The notes under the pieces were generated by a model, which searched no databases, was not told the origin of the DNA, and saw nothing but the letters and a program-made list of their open reading frames with translations. Positions 33,410 through 42,253 of a stretch of DNA of 64,000 nt are shown here, one piece after another; position 1 is the first letter of the stretch, and every line of letters begins with the position of its first letter. The DNA lies in NCBI GenBank assembly GCA_038318385.1, contig JBBQCD010000011.1:1-64000 (forward strand). The letters run 5' to 3'. The translations under genes and the position numbers were made by a program. Source of the stretch: Schlegelella_A sp038318385. GTDB taxonomy: Bacteria > Pseudomonadota > Gammaproteobacteria > Burkholderiales > Burkholderiaceae_C.

Positions 33410-34663
33410 ATGAGGGTGCTGGTACTCGGCAGCGGCGTCATCGGCGTCTCGGCCGCCTGGGAACTGGCGGTCGCCGGCCACGAGGTCACGGTCGTCGATC
33501 GCCAGCCGGCGGCGGGGTTGGAGACGAGCTACGCCAACGCCGGGGAGGTCTCGCCCGGCTATTCGGCGCCCTGGGCCGGCCCGGGGGTGCCGCTGAAGGC
33601 GGTGAAGTGGCTGCTGATGCACCACCGTCCCCTCGTCGTCCGACCGAACGTCGACCTCGACCTGGTGCGCTGGGGGCTGGCGATGCTGCGGAACTGCACG
33701 GCGCGGCGTTACGAGCTCAACAAGAGCCGGATGATGCGGCTGGCCGAGTACAGCCGTGACTGCCTGCGCGACCTCCGCCGCGACACCGGCATCCGCTACG
33801 ACGAGCGCATGCAGGGGACGCTGCAGCTCTTCCGCACCCGCAAGCAATTCGACGCCAGTGCCGCCGACATCGCGGTGCTGCGCGAATGCGGCGTCGCCCA
33901 TGCGTTGCTCGACCGGGCCGGCTGCATCGTGCGCGAGCCGGCGCTCGCGGCGGTCGAGGAGAAGTTCGTCGGCGGCCTGCTGCTGCCTGGCGACGAGACC
34001 GGCGACTGCTTCAAATTCACGCAGCGCCTGGCCGCGCTCGCCGCCGCGCGCGGCGTCGTCTTCCGCCACACGACCCGCATCGACCGGCTGCTCGAGGGCA
34101 AAGACGGCATCGACGGCGTGGCGACTTCGGCTGGGACCCTCGTCGCCGACGCCTACCTCGTCGCGCTCGGCAGCTACTCGCCGCTGCTGCTGCGCCCGCT
34201 CGGACTGCGCCTGCCGGTGTACCCGGTCAAGGGCTATTCGATCACCGTGCCGATCGTCGACACCGCCGGCGCGCCGGAGTCGACCGTGATGGACGAGACC
34301 CACAAGGTCGCGGTGACGCGCCTGGGCGATCGCATCCGGGTCGGCGGCACGGCGGAGCTGGCCGGCTATACGCTGAAGCTCCACGAGGCGCGGCGGCGCA
34401 CGCTCGCCCACGTCGTCGGCGACCTGTTCCCGAACGGCGGCGACATCCAGCGGGCCGAATTCTGGTGCGGCCTGCGGCCGATGACCCTGGACGGCACGCC
34501 GCTGGTCGGGCCGACACCGTGGCGCAACCTGTGGCTCGCGACCGGCCACGGCACGCTCGGCTGGACCATGGCCGCCGGCACGGCGCGCGTCATCGCCGAT
34601 CTGATCGGTGCTCGGCAGCCCGCGATCGACCTCGATGGCCTGACGGTGGCCCGCTACGGCTGA
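33410..34663 (+). CDS. dadA: D-amino-acid dehydrogenase small subunit
   Basis: 417 residues. Membrane-associated flavoprotein that oxidises D-amino acids (D-alanine) to keto acids. FAD-binding GSGVIG at residues 7-12 in MRVLVLGSGVIGVSAAWELA; the DadA signature SYANAGEVSPGYSAPWAGPG follows, and the C-terminal GHGTLGWTMAAGTAR closes the FAD site. AAGGGGAGCG is its ribosome site. No alanine racemase (dadX) lies next to it. Its last 10 bases overlap the convergent lipid kinase gene. Confidence 0.95.
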   Translation: MRVLVLGSGVIGVSAAWELAVAGHEVTVVDRQPAAGLETSYANAGEVSPGYSAPWAGPGVPLKAVKWLLMHHRPLVVRPNVDLDLVRWGLAMLRNCTARRYELNKSRMMRLAEYSRDCLRDLRRDTGIRYDERMQGTLQLFRTRKQFDASAADIAVLRECGVAHALLDRAGCIVREPALAAVEEKFVGGLLLPGDETGDCFKFTQRLAALAAARGVVFRHTTRIDRLLEGKDGIDGVATSAGTLVADAYLVALGSYSPLLLRPLGLRLPVYPVKGYSITVPIVDTAGAPESTVMDETHKVAVTRLGDRIRVGGTAELAGYTLKLHEARRRTLAHVVGDLFPNGGDIQRAEFWCGLRPMTLDGTPLVGPTPWRNLWLATGHGTLGWTMAAGTARVIADLIGARQPAIDLDGLTVARYG

Positions 34664-35598
34664 ACCGCGCTGGCGCCGGCCGCGGTCGGCGCCAATGCGG
34701 TCGGACCATTTCCGACGACGACATGCAGCGAGCCGGGTCGCACCCGCACCTCGAAGGAATCGACCGATCCCAGCGGCTCGCCATCGGCTGCCAGTGGGAT
34801 CGGTGTGGTCGATTCGACTTGCAGCGTCGTGTAGGGCCAAGTGACGACGCGCGCGTCGCGAAGGTGCGTGCCGGCCAGCAGGCGCGGCAGCATCCGCAGC
34901 GCGCCGAATCGGCTGAAGTCGCCGGCCACGAGCAGGTCGAGCCGGGCATCGTCGAGCGTTGCCGACGGCACCGCCGGCATGCCGCTGCCGAAGGTCGGCG
35001 TGTTGCAGGTCGAGGCGAACAGGGCAACGCCGCCGTGGCGCAGGGTGCCATCGGCCGTGATGCGCAGGTCCCAGGTGCGCAGCGATGTCAGTTCGCGCAG
35101 CGTGCTCCAGAGGTAGCGCGGCAGGCCGGTCAGCCACGTCGGCGCAGCGATCGCGCGCACGCAGACGGCGGCGTCGAAACCCGCCGACAGACTCGAGTGG
35201 AAGGGCACGTTGCGGCCCGCGCAGCTCATGACGCCGGTGTCGATCGCCACGGCCGGGGCGTGCAGGGCGTGAGCCAGTGCGGCCTCCCACGTCACTCCGA
35301 GGAGGCCGATCGCGCGCGCTCCGTCGTTGCCGGTGCCGAACGGCACCAGCGCCAGGGTGTGGTGGCGGGCGAGCAGCGCGGGCAGCATCTGGTGCAGCGT
35401 GCCGTCGCCACCGATCAGGATCACGCGGCTGCGCATCGGCAAGGCGAGCAGCATCGCCTGGGCGCGCTCGATGCCGTCGGATCGCACGAAGAGCGCGTTC
35501 GGTGCGTGCGATGCGAGCCAGGACTCCACCGGCGCAGCGAGCGCCGCGGCCCGGCCGCCGGCAGCGCGTGGATTCAGCAGGACCAGGCTGGCGCTCAT
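34654..35598 (-). CDS. Diacylglycerol/lipid kinase-like protein
   Basis: 314 residues. The DAGK catalytic fold is shown by the ATP-binding GGDGT at residues 63-67 (VILIGGDGTLHQML) and by GTGND at 88-92; the C-terminal beta-sandwich follows. Such soluble enzymes (YegS/BmrU/LCB5 group) phosphorylate diacylglycerol, phosphatidylglycerol or sphingoid bases. Which lipid is used here cannot be told. Convergent overlap with dadA by 10 bp. Confidence 0.9.
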   Translation of the reverse strand: MSASLVLLNPRAAGGRAAALAAPVESWLASHAPNALFVRSDGIERAQAMLLALPMRSRVILIGGDGTLHQMLPALLARHHTLALVPFGTGNDGARAIGLLGVTWEAALAHALHAPAVAIDTGVMSCAGRNVPFHSSLSAGFDAAVCVRAIAAPTWLTGLPRYLWSTLRELTSLRTWDLRITADGTLRHGGVALFASTCNTPTFGSGMPAVPSATLDDARLDLLVAGDFSRFGALRMLPRLLAGTHLRDARVVTWPYTTLQVESTTPIPLAADGEPLGSVDSFEVRVRPGSLHVVVGNGPTALAPTAAGASAVQP

Positions 35599-35698
35599 CG
35601 GCGCGATTCTCGGCAGCAGCGGCAGCCGCCGTTAGCGGGTGTTCCCGCCGTCGGGGCGGCAGGCGGCGGCACCGCTACAGTCGCTGCAGGAGGAGCGG

Positions 35699-37531
35699 AT
35701 GAACGAGCGAACGGTCCGGGCGCCGATGTCCTCGACGGTGGTCGAAGTGCTGGTCGCTGAGGGTGCGCGCTTCGAGGCGCGGCAACCCCTGGTGATCGTC
35801 GAGGCGATGAAGATGGAGCACGAGCTTCGCGCCGACGCGGACGGGCAGGTCCTGGCGGTGCGCGCCCGCGCGGGCGAGAGCGTCGAGGCCGGCGACGTTT
35901 TGCTGGAGCTGGCGGACACGCCGGAGGGGGACCGACCCTTGTCGGCATCGCCGTCCAGAGAACCCGCTGCCGCGGCCGCATCGATCCGCCCGGACCTGCG
36001 CGAATTGCGCGAGCGCCTCGCGGCGACTGCCGACGCCGCCCGGCCTGACGCCGTGGCGCGGCGCCACGCGAACGGGCTGCGCACCGCGCGCGAGAACATT
36101 GCCGATCTCTGCGACGCCGACAGCTTCGTCGAGTACGGCGGGCTGGCGATCGCCGCCCAGCGCGGCCGCCGCAGCCTGGAGGACCTGATCCAGCGGACGC
36201 CCGCCGACGGCATGGTGACCGGCATCGGCAGCATCAACGCGGCGCTCCATGGCGACAAGGCGGCGCGCTGCGTCGTCATGGCCTACGACGCGACGGTGCT
36301 GGCGGGGACCCAGGGCACGCGCAACCACCAGAAGACCGACCGCATGCTCGGCATCGCGCTCGAACAGCGTCTGCCGACAGTGCTCTTCGCCGAAGGCGGC
36401 GGCGGGCGGCCCGGCGACACCGACGCCGCCGTCGTCGCCGGCCTGCATGTGGCCACCTTCGCGAGCTACGCCCGCCTCAGCGGCCGGGTCCCGGTCGTCG
36501 GCATCGTCGCCGGGCGCTGCTTCGCCGGCAACGCCGCACTGGTCGGCTGCAGCGACGTCATCATCGCCACCCGCGCCAGCAACATCGGCATGGGCGGTCC
36601 GGCCATGGTCGAAGGCGGCGGGCTCGGCGTCTGGGCACCGGAGGACATCGGACCGAGCGGCGTGCAATCGGCCAACGGCGTGATCGACGTGCTGGTCGAC
36701 GACGAGGCCGAGGCGGTGGCGGCTGCCAGGCGCTACCTGTCCTTCTTCCAGGGGCCGCTTGCCGCCTGGGAGGCTACCGTCGGAGGCGCGGCGCTGCGCG
36801 ACGCGCTGCCGGAGAACCGGGTCCGCGCTTACGACATGCGCGTGGTCATGCGTCTCGTCGCCGATCGGGACGGCCTGCTGGAGCTTCGCGCCGGTTTCGG
36901 CGTGGGCATCCATACGGCGCTGGCGCGCATCGAGGGCCGCGCGGTCGGCCTCATCGCCAGCAACCCCGCGCACCTCGGCGGCGCGATCGATGCCGATGCC
37001 GCCGACAAGGCGGCGCGTTTCCTCCAGCTCTGCAATGCCCACGGCCTGCCCGTCGTGTCGCTGGTCGACACCCCCGGCTTCATGGTCGGCCCGGAAGTCG
37101 AAGCCCAGGCCCAGGTGCGGCACGTCAGCCGGATGTTCGTGGCGGCCGCGCACCTGCGCGTGCCGTTCTTCGCCGTGGTGCTGCGCAAGGGCTATGGCCT
37201 CGGTGCGATGGCGATGACGGGTGGCGGCTTCCATGCGACCGTGTCCACGGTCGCGTGGCCGAGCGGCGAGTTCGGCGCGATGGGCCTCGAAGGTGCGGTG
37301 CGCCTGGGCTACCGCAAGGAACTGGCGGCGGCGGCGCCGGGCGCAGAGCGCGATGCCTTGTATGAAAGCCTGGTGGCCCGACAGTACGCCGACGGGAAGG
37401 CGCTCAACATGGCGACGACGCTGGAGATCGATGCCGTGATCGATCCGGCCGACACGCGGCGCTGGCTGGTCTCGGGACTGGTTTCGTCGAGGGTCGGTCC
37501 GCCAGAGGCGGGCTATGTCGACGCCTGGTGA
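35699..37531 (+). CDS. Biotinyl-domain/acyl-CoA carboxyltransferase fusion
   Basis: 610 residues from ATG 35699, behind AGGAGGAG. Residues 1-75 are a biotinyl domain with the biotin site Lys38 in VEAMKMEH. After an Ala/Pro linker, residues about 95-605 form a carboxyltransferase of the propionyl/methylcrotonyl-CoA type with both halves: AGTQGTRNHQKTDRMLGIA and GRCFAGNAALVGCSDVIIAT in the first, SLVDTPGFMVGPEVEAQA and GYGLGAMAMTGG in the second. It would move CO2 from biotin to an acyl-CoA. No biotin carboxylase gene is in the window, so the partner must be elsewhere. The acyl-CoA used is unknown. Confidence 0.9.
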   Translation: MNERTVRAPMSSTVVEVLVAEGARFEARQPLVIVEAMKMEHELRADADGQVLAVRARAGESVEAGDVLLELADTPEGDRPLSASPSREPAAAAASIRPDLRELRERLAATADAARPDAVARRHANGLRTARENIADLCDADSFVEYGGLAIAAQRGRRSLEDLIQRTPADGMVTGIGSINAALHGDKAARCVVMAYDATVLAGTQGTRNHQKTDRMLGIALEQRLPTVLFAEGGGGRPGDTDAAVVAGLHVATFASYARLSGRVPVVGIVAGRCFAGNAALVGCSDVIIATRASNIGMGGPAMVEGGGLGVWAPEDIGPSGVQSANGVIDVLVDDEAEAVAAARRYLSFFQGPLAAWEATVGGAALRDALPENRVRAYDMRVVMRLVADRDGLLELRAGFGVGIHTALARIEGRAVGLIASNPAHLGGAIDADAADKAARFLQLCNAHGLPVVSLVDTPGFMVGPEVEAQAQVRHVSRMFVAAAHLRVPFFAVVLRKGYGLGAMAMTGGGFHATVSTVAWPSGEFGAMGLEGAVRLGYRKELAAAAPGAERDALYESLVARQYADGKALNMATTLEIDAVIDPADTRRWLVSGLVSSRVGPPEAGYVDAW

Positions 37532-37582
37532 GCGGGTCCGACCCGCCCGACGCACTCGAGAGGGGACAGGCCTTGCGCCGGG

Positions 37583-37813
37583 TCACCCCGGACGGGTCGG
37601 CTCGCCCACCGCCGAAGGGGCGTCGGGCCAGTACCTCGCCTGCAGCCTCGGGTCCGCCGCTTCATAGCCGAGCGTCTCGCCAGAGGCGTCGTACCCGAAG
37701 GTCTCGTCAAGGCTCGAGGCAGGGGCGGCGGTGACCGGCATGCCGTTCGCTTCGCGCTGACCGGCGAAATACCAGCGCTTCACGTCTTCGACCCAATCCG
37801 CATCGCTCGCCAT
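37583..37813 (-). CDS. Small hypothetical protein
   Basis: 76 residues from ATG 37813 (MASDADWVEDVKRWYFAGQR) with GGAG seven bases upstream. Ends LGYEAADPRLQARYWPDAPS plus a short tail. Acidic, aromatic-rich, no signal peptide or membrane segment. Not recognised. It is convergent with the carboxyltransferase fusion. Confidence 0.6.
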   Translation of the reverse strand: MASDADWVEDVKRWYFAGQREANGMPVTAAPASSLDETFGYDASGETLGYEAADPRLQARYWPDAPSAVGEPTRPG

Positions 37814-38129
37814 GGCCTTGCTCCGAGAGAGTGCGCCGGGGGTCGGAACACCGTGACGCCATCGTCCGACGCGTCCGAGGCGAGCGCCATCGGTGGAGGG
37901 TGCAGCGTGGCGTAGGAGACGGCCCACGCAGGTATCGAAATGCTTCCGCCGCGCAGTGGCGGGCAGGTCAACGCGTGGAGTCCGACACAGGGATACGCTG
38001 CGCGCCGATGGCGAAGTCCGCGGGGGCGAGCCAGACTGCACCGGCCGGAGCGCGGGTCCCGCGCGCGCCGCTGCGATTGTTCCATCTTCCCCGGACATTC
38101 CGTCTTCCCCGGACATTCAGGAGTCACCC
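37814..38129. other. Non-coding stretch of 316 bp
   Basis: Between two divergent genes. It contains a pair of 16-bp direct repeats at its right end (38085-38118), a small hairpin-forming CCGCC/GGCGG near 37950, and short frames in both directions without ribosome sites. No RNA gene or operator is recognised. Confidence 0.5.
38085..38118. repeat. Two 16-bp direct repeats
   Basis: TCTTCCCCGGACATTC occurs at 38085-38100 and 38103-38118, an 18-bp period, ending 11 bases before the start codon of the glycine-zipper gene and overlapping its ribosome site region (AGGAG 38119-38123). Could be a regulator or RNA-binding site, or a chance duplication. Confidence 0.85.
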
Positions 38130-38585
38130 ATGAACAAGCCTCTCCAAAGCGCCGGCATCGCCGTTGCCGCCGCCTTCGCCTTCGCCATCACGCCGCTGGC
38201 GGCCAGCGCCGCGCCGGATTCGCCGGCGTCCCGGGCCGCCACGCCGAAGCCCGCGCCGAGTGCGAGCGTCGGCCGCGTGGTGGGCATCGACCCGATCCGC
38301 ACCCGACCGCAGGGCAGCGGGGTCGGCGCCGTTGCCGGCGGGGTCGTCGGCGGCCTGATCGGCAACAAGGTGATCGGCGGAACCGCCGCGACTGCGATCG
38401 GTGCGGTCGGCGGCGCCGTCGCGGGCAATAATCTCGAGCGCAACCACCGCGAAGGTGTCGCCGGTTATCACGTTCACATCCGTCTCGACGACGGCCGCTC
38501 GCGCACCATCGACCAGAGTCACATCGGCAATCTTCACGTCGGCGACCGGGTCCGCATCGACAACGGCGGAGTGCGGCGCCTCTGA
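38130..38585 (+). CDS. Glycine-zipper envelope protein (SlyB-like 2TM)
   Basis: 151 residues. Signal peptide about residues 1-27 (ASA-AP). Residues about 63-105 form a glycine-zipper hairpin: GVGAVAGGVVGGLIGNKVIG and AIGAVGGAVAGNNLE. The end HVHIRLDDGRSRTIDQSHIG and GDRVRIDNGGVRRL is a small beta domain common in this family. Not a lipoprotein, as no lipobox Cys is present. Likely outer membrane or periplasmic; function unknown, often stress-induced. Confidence 0.85.
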   Translation: MNKPLQSAGIAVAAAFAFAITPLAASAAPDSPASRAATPKPAPSASVGRVVGIDPIRTRPQGSGVGAVAGGVVGGLIGNKVIGGTAATAIGAVGGAVAGNNLERNHREGVAGYHVHIRLDDGRSRTIDQSHIGNLHVGDRVRIDNGGVRRL

Positions 38586-38597
38586 GCAGGAGCATCC

Positions 38598-39413
38598 ATG
38601 GCGAAGGCAGCTTCCAGGATCCGAGTCGGTGTCGGCGGCTGGACCTTCGCCCCGTGGCGCGACAACTTCTTCCCGAAGGGACTGGCGCAGACCCGCGAGC
38701 TGGAGTACGCCTCGCGCCAGCTGACCGCCATCGAGATCAACGGAACCTACTATCGGACCCAATCGCCCGCGAGCTTTGCGAAGTGGCGGGAGGAAACGCC
38801 GGCCGGCTTTGTCTTCAGCGCCAAGGCCTCGCGTTATGCCACCAACCAGCGCGTGCTCGGTGAAGCGGGCGAGTCGGTCAACCGCTTCGTCAACAGTGGC
38901 CTGGCCGAGCTTGGCGACAAGCTCGGACCGCTGGTCTGGCAGTTCATGCCGACCAAGCGTTTCGAGCCGGACGATTTCGAGGCCTTCCTCAAGCTGCTGC
39001 CTGCCCGCGTCGGCGGCATCGGGTTGCGCCACGTCATGGATGTGCGCCACCCGAGCTTCATGACGGCCGAGTACCTGGCGCTGGCACGCCGGTACAAGGT
39101 CGCAACGGTGTTCGCCGACAGCGATGAGTATCCGTCGTTCGCCGACCTGACGGGTGATTTTGTCTACGCTCGGTTGATGCGCACGCAGGCCGAACTCTCG
39201 ACAGGCTATCCCGTGGAGGCGCTGGATGGGTGGGCGGCGGGCGCGCAATCCTGGGCCGTGGGCGACGAGCCCGGCGGGGTGCCGAAGGTCGAATCGACTG
39301 CGGCCCCGAAGGCCCCGCGCGATGTCTTCCTGTTCTTCATCAGCGGCGCCAAGGAGCGCGCGCCGGCTGCGGCGATGGCGTTGCTCGAAAGACTTTCGGG
39401 GTCCACGCCCTGA
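38598..39413 (+). CDS. DUF72 family protein
   Basis: 271 residues. DUF72 (YecE-like) TIM-barrel proteins of unknown activity. IRVGVGGWTFAPWRDNFFPK, TAIEINGTYYRTQSPASFAKW and GFVFSAKASRYATNQRVL are family signatures; LRHVMDVRHPSFM follows. Starts 12 bp after the glycine-zipper gene with GCAGGAGC upstream, so the two are likely co-transcribed. Confidence 0.9.
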   Translation: MAKAASRIRVGVGGWTFAPWRDNFFPKGLAQTRELEYASRQLTAIEINGTYYRTQSPASFAKWREETPAGFVFSAKASRYATNQRVLGEAGESVNRFVNSGLAELGDKLGPLVWQFMPTKRFEPDDFEAFLKLLPARVGGIGLRHVMDVRHPSFMTAEYLALARRYKVATVFADSDEYPSFADLTGDFVYARLMRTQAELSTGYPVEALDGWAAGAQSWAVGDEPGGVPKVESTAAPKAPRDVFLFFISGAKERAPAAAMALLERLSGSTP

Positions 39414-39477
39414 TCCGGACCGGTCGGCCCGGCCGCGGGTCGAAGCGCTGCTGGCAGCGACCGACCTGCGCGACGGA

Positions 39478-39639
39478 CTATCGCCTGTTTCGGCCGAACA
39501 GGAACGTAGCGACGGCGAGGATGACGAAGACCACGAACAGGATCTTGGCGATCCCGGCGGCGCCGGCAGCGATGCCGCCGAAGCCGAGCACGGCGGCGAT
39601 CAAGGCGATCACCAGGAAGACGACGGCGTAATGAAGCAT
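39478..39639 (-). CDS. DUF1328 small membrane protein (YtjA-like)
   Basis: 53 residues from ATG 39639, chosen because AGGAG lies eight bases upstream. Two hydrophobic segments: MLHYAVVFLVIALIAAVLGF and IAKILFVVFVILAVATFLFG. The family is widespread in Proteobacteria and often stress-related; function unknown. Convergent with the DUF72 gene. Confidence 0.9.
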   Translation of the reverse strand: MLHYAVVFLVIALIAAVLGFGGIAAGAAGIAKILFVVFVILAVATFLFGRNRR

Positions 39640-39879
39640 TTGCATTCTCCTGAAGGCGAGGATTCGCCGGTTTTGGGGGTGGCGGGTCGTATCGCCCACG
39701 TGAATTCATCATGGCCGCCAGCCGGGTCTCGAGACATAGGCCGCGCACCTGAACCGCTGTCGGGAAGGTCGCGTCAGGCGGCGTAAGACGACGCCGCGCG
39801 CAGGGGCGGGGGCGGAAGCGGCGCAAGCCGGGCCGGCGCGTGCCAAACTGGCGGATGCCTCCGCCCCGATCGGTTCCCG

Positions 39880-41577
39880 ATGCCTGCCCACGACGTTGTT
39901 CCGCCAGCTTCCAATGCCACTTCTTCCGACCGGCCGCCGCGACATTCCGCAACGCTGCTCGTGGTTCGGGACGGCGCTGAAGGTTTCGAGGTCCTGTTGT
40001 CGCGTCGGGCCGAACGCGGTGACCACAACAGCGGCGCCTGGGTCTTCCCGGGCGGGCTGGTCGATCCGGGCGACCGTGCGGGACAAGGCTGCTGCGGGGG
40101 TCTCGACGACCGGGCCGCGAGCCAGCGCCTCGGCGTGGCCGAAGGCGGTCTCGACTACTACGTCACCGCGGTGCGCGAGTGCTTCGAGGAATCGGGCCTG
40201 CTCTTCGCCAACGACACCAGCGGGCGGCTGTTCGAGCCCGACGCTGCCGAGGCCGCGCGCCTGGCGCCGTGGCGCGCCGCGCTGCATCGCGGCGAACGCA
40301 CCCTGGCCGATCTGTGCGCGGAGTTCAGGCTCAGCCTCGCCGCCGAGCGCCTGATCTACCTCAGCCACTGGGTCACACCGCTCGGGCGCCCGAAGCGTTT
40401 CGACACCCGTTTCTTCCTGGCCGTCGCGCCGCGCGAGCAGATCGCGGTGCACGACGGCACCGAGATGGTCGAGCAGCGCTGGCTGCGACCGGTCGACGCG
40501 CTGCACGAGAGCGCGGCCCTGAAGCTGCTGACGCCGACGCAAAAGACGCTCGAACTCGTCGGCCGCCACGCGAGCGTCGCCGCCCTTCTGGAGTGGGCCG
40601 GCTCGGGGCGCGAGGTCCGGCAGACCGTGCCGCGCATCGGCATCGGCCGCGACGGTCCGCGACCGGTCGTGCCCGAGGAGCCTGCGTACGCGGAACTCGG
40701 GCGCATCGATCCGCAAGGCAGCGGCACGCAGGCCTGCGACATCAACCCGGGCGTGCCGGTGCGCCTGTCGCCGCGCGTGATCCGCGTCAGCGCCAACAAC
40801 GGCAGCATGATGACCGGGCCCGGCACGAACACCTACCTGGTCGGCGGCGGCGCCGAGAACGAGTGGGCCGTCATCGACCCCGGTCCGCTCGACCCCGTCC
40901 ATGTCCAGGCCGTCCTCGACGCTGCGCCGGGTCCCATTCGCTGGATCTTCGCGACCCACACCCACAACGACCACTCGCCGGCCACCGTCGCGCTGAAGAC
41001 GGCGACCGGGGCGCGCGTCCATGGCCGCGTCGCTGCGCACCGTGAATGGCAGGACGCGAGTTTCGAGCCCGATGTCGTGCTCGAGGGTGGCGAGCGACAT
41101 GCGTTGCCTGGCGGGACGACGCTGCGCGCAATCCACACGCCCGGCCACGCCTCGAACCACATCTGCTACCTGCTGGAGGAGGAGAAGACGCTCTTCACCG
41201 GCGACCATGTGATGCAGGCATCGACCGTCGTCATCAACCCGCCGGATGGCGACATGGCGGCCTATGTCGATTCGTTGCGCGCTCTGCTCGACGAGGATCT
41301 CGAATGGCTGGCCCCCGGACACGGCTTCCTGATGGCCGAGCCGAAGCGGGCGATCGAATGGATCGTCGCCCACCGCCTGAAGCGCGAGGCCAAGGTGGTC
41401 GCGGCGCTGCGCCGCCTCGGCCCGGCGACCCTCGAGGCGCTTCTGCCTGTCGTCTACGACGACGTGCCACCGCGATTGCACGCGATGGCGATGCGTTCGC
41501 TCAAGGCGCATGTCCTGAAGCTGCGCAGCGACGCCGCCGTCGACGAGACAGACGGCCGCTGGGCGCTGCGCGGCTAG
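39880..41577 (+). CDS. Nudix hydrolase/metallo-beta-lactamase fusion
   Basis: 565 residues. The N-terminal Nudix domain (about 20-215) has RECFEESGL at residues 99-107, matching the REUxEExGU core of the Nudix box, in a segment longer than usual. The C-terminal metallo-beta-lactamase domain (about 285-540) has His360-T-His362-N-Asp364-His365, the zinc motif, then GHASNHICYLLEEEKTLFTG with further ligands and a C-terminal winged-helix part as in LACTB2. Such fusions occur in betaproteobacteria. A nucleotide-related hydrolase followed by a hydrolase of another bond is likely; the substrates are not known. Confidence 0.9.
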   Translation: MPAHDVVPPASNATSSDRPPRHSATLLVVRDGAEGFEVLLSRRAERGDHNSGAWVFPGGLVDPGDRAGQGCCGGLDDRAASQRLGVAEGGLDYYVTAVRECFEESGLLFANDTSGRLFEPDAAEAARLAPWRAALHRGERTLADLCAEFRLSLAAERLIYLSHWVTPLGRPKRFDTRFFLAVAPREQIAVHDGTEMVEQRWLRPVDALHESAALKLLTPTQKTLELVGRHASVAALLEWAGSGREVRQTVPRIGIGRDGPRPVVPEEPAYAELGRIDPQGSGTQACDINPGVPVRLSPRVIRVSANNGSMMTGPGTNTYLVGGGAENEWAVIDPGPLDPVHVQAVLDAAPGPIRWIFATHTHNDHSPATVALKTATGARVHGRVAAHREWQDASFEPDVVLEGGERHALPGGTTLRAIHTPGHASNHICYLLEEEKTLFTGDHVMQASTVVINPPDGDMAAYVDSLRALLDEDLEWLAPGHGFLMAEPKRAIEWIVAHRLKREAKVVAALRRLGPATLEALLPVVYDDVPPRLHAMAMRSLKAHVLKLRSDAAVDETDGRWALRG

Positions 41578-41635
41578 CCGCCGCTGCCGTCGCGCTCGTT
41601 GCGGTCACGTCTCGGCGTGCCCGGCGACGTCGCGT

Positions 41636-42253
41636 TCAGGCGCCGGCGAGGCTGCGCGCGTCGTCGGCAGCGACCCCGGCGAGGTGCTTGGTGCAGTCGA
41701 GCAGCGTCACGCCATGAGGCGGCTCGGCGCCGAGGACCGTGACCGACGTGTTGCCGAGGCGTCCCGGCAGTGCGAAGCCGGCACCGAATTGCGCGTGGCG
41801 TTCCAGGAGTGCGTGGATCAGGAGGCCATGGGTGACCACGGCCAGGTCGCCGTCGAGCGTCGCGCGCAGGGCGACGATGCGGGCGAACGCGAGCGCCACG
41901 CGCTCCCGGAAGGCCGCTGCCGATTCGCCACCGGGCGGCGCCTCGATCATCGCGAGGGGATCGAAGCCGAGACTGTCGTAGGGCTGACCGCGGAGGTCGC
42001 CGAAATCGCGCTCCCGCAAGAGCGGCTCGATCGCGACCGGCAGGCCGCAGGCGGCGGCGATGGTCTGGGCGGTCTGCAGGGCGCGCGACAGGTCGCTGCT
42101 GATGACGGCCCGCACCCCGCCGCTGGCGCCCAGCCGCCGCGCCGCCGCGGCCGCCTGGGCAAGCCCGCGGGGACCGAGGGGGGTGTCCGCGGGTTGCAGC
42201 GTCCGCGCCGCGTTCAGCAGGGTCTCGCCGTGGCGGACGAGGACGATGCTCAT
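41636..42253 (-). CDS. Histidine phosphatase (phosphoglycerate mutase-like)
   Basis: 205 residues from ATG 42253. The catalytic RHG is at residues 7-9 in MSIVLVRHGETLLNAARTLQ; ISSDLSRALQTAQTI and the second histidine in VVTHGLLIHALLERH are present. It overlaps the racemase gene by 4 bp and is last in the ppk2-icmF-racemase operon. Such enzymes act on sugar phosphates, cobalamin precursors (CobC type) or proteins; next to a B12 enzyme a CobC-like role is possible but not shown. Confidence 0.9.
   Translation of the reverse strand: MSIVLVRHGETLLNAARTLQPADTPLGPRGLAQAAAAARRLGASGGVRAVISSDLSRALQTAQTIAAACGLPVAIEPLLRERDFGDLRGQPYDSLGFDPLAMIEAPPGGESAAAFRERVALAFARIVALRATLDGDLAVVTHGLLIHALLERHAQFGAGFALPGRLGNTSVTVLGAEPPHGVTLLDCTKHLAGVAADDARSLAGA

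Noticed and set aside
33302..35290. Minus-strand extension giving amn a 1168-residue product
   Set aside because: The extension is antisense to dadA and lacks any domain; Amn is complete from 33301.
37831..38133. Plus-strand frame of 100 codons before the glycine-zipper gene
   Set aside because: No ribosome site, very Arg-rich, and the direct repeat lies within it; probably non-coding.
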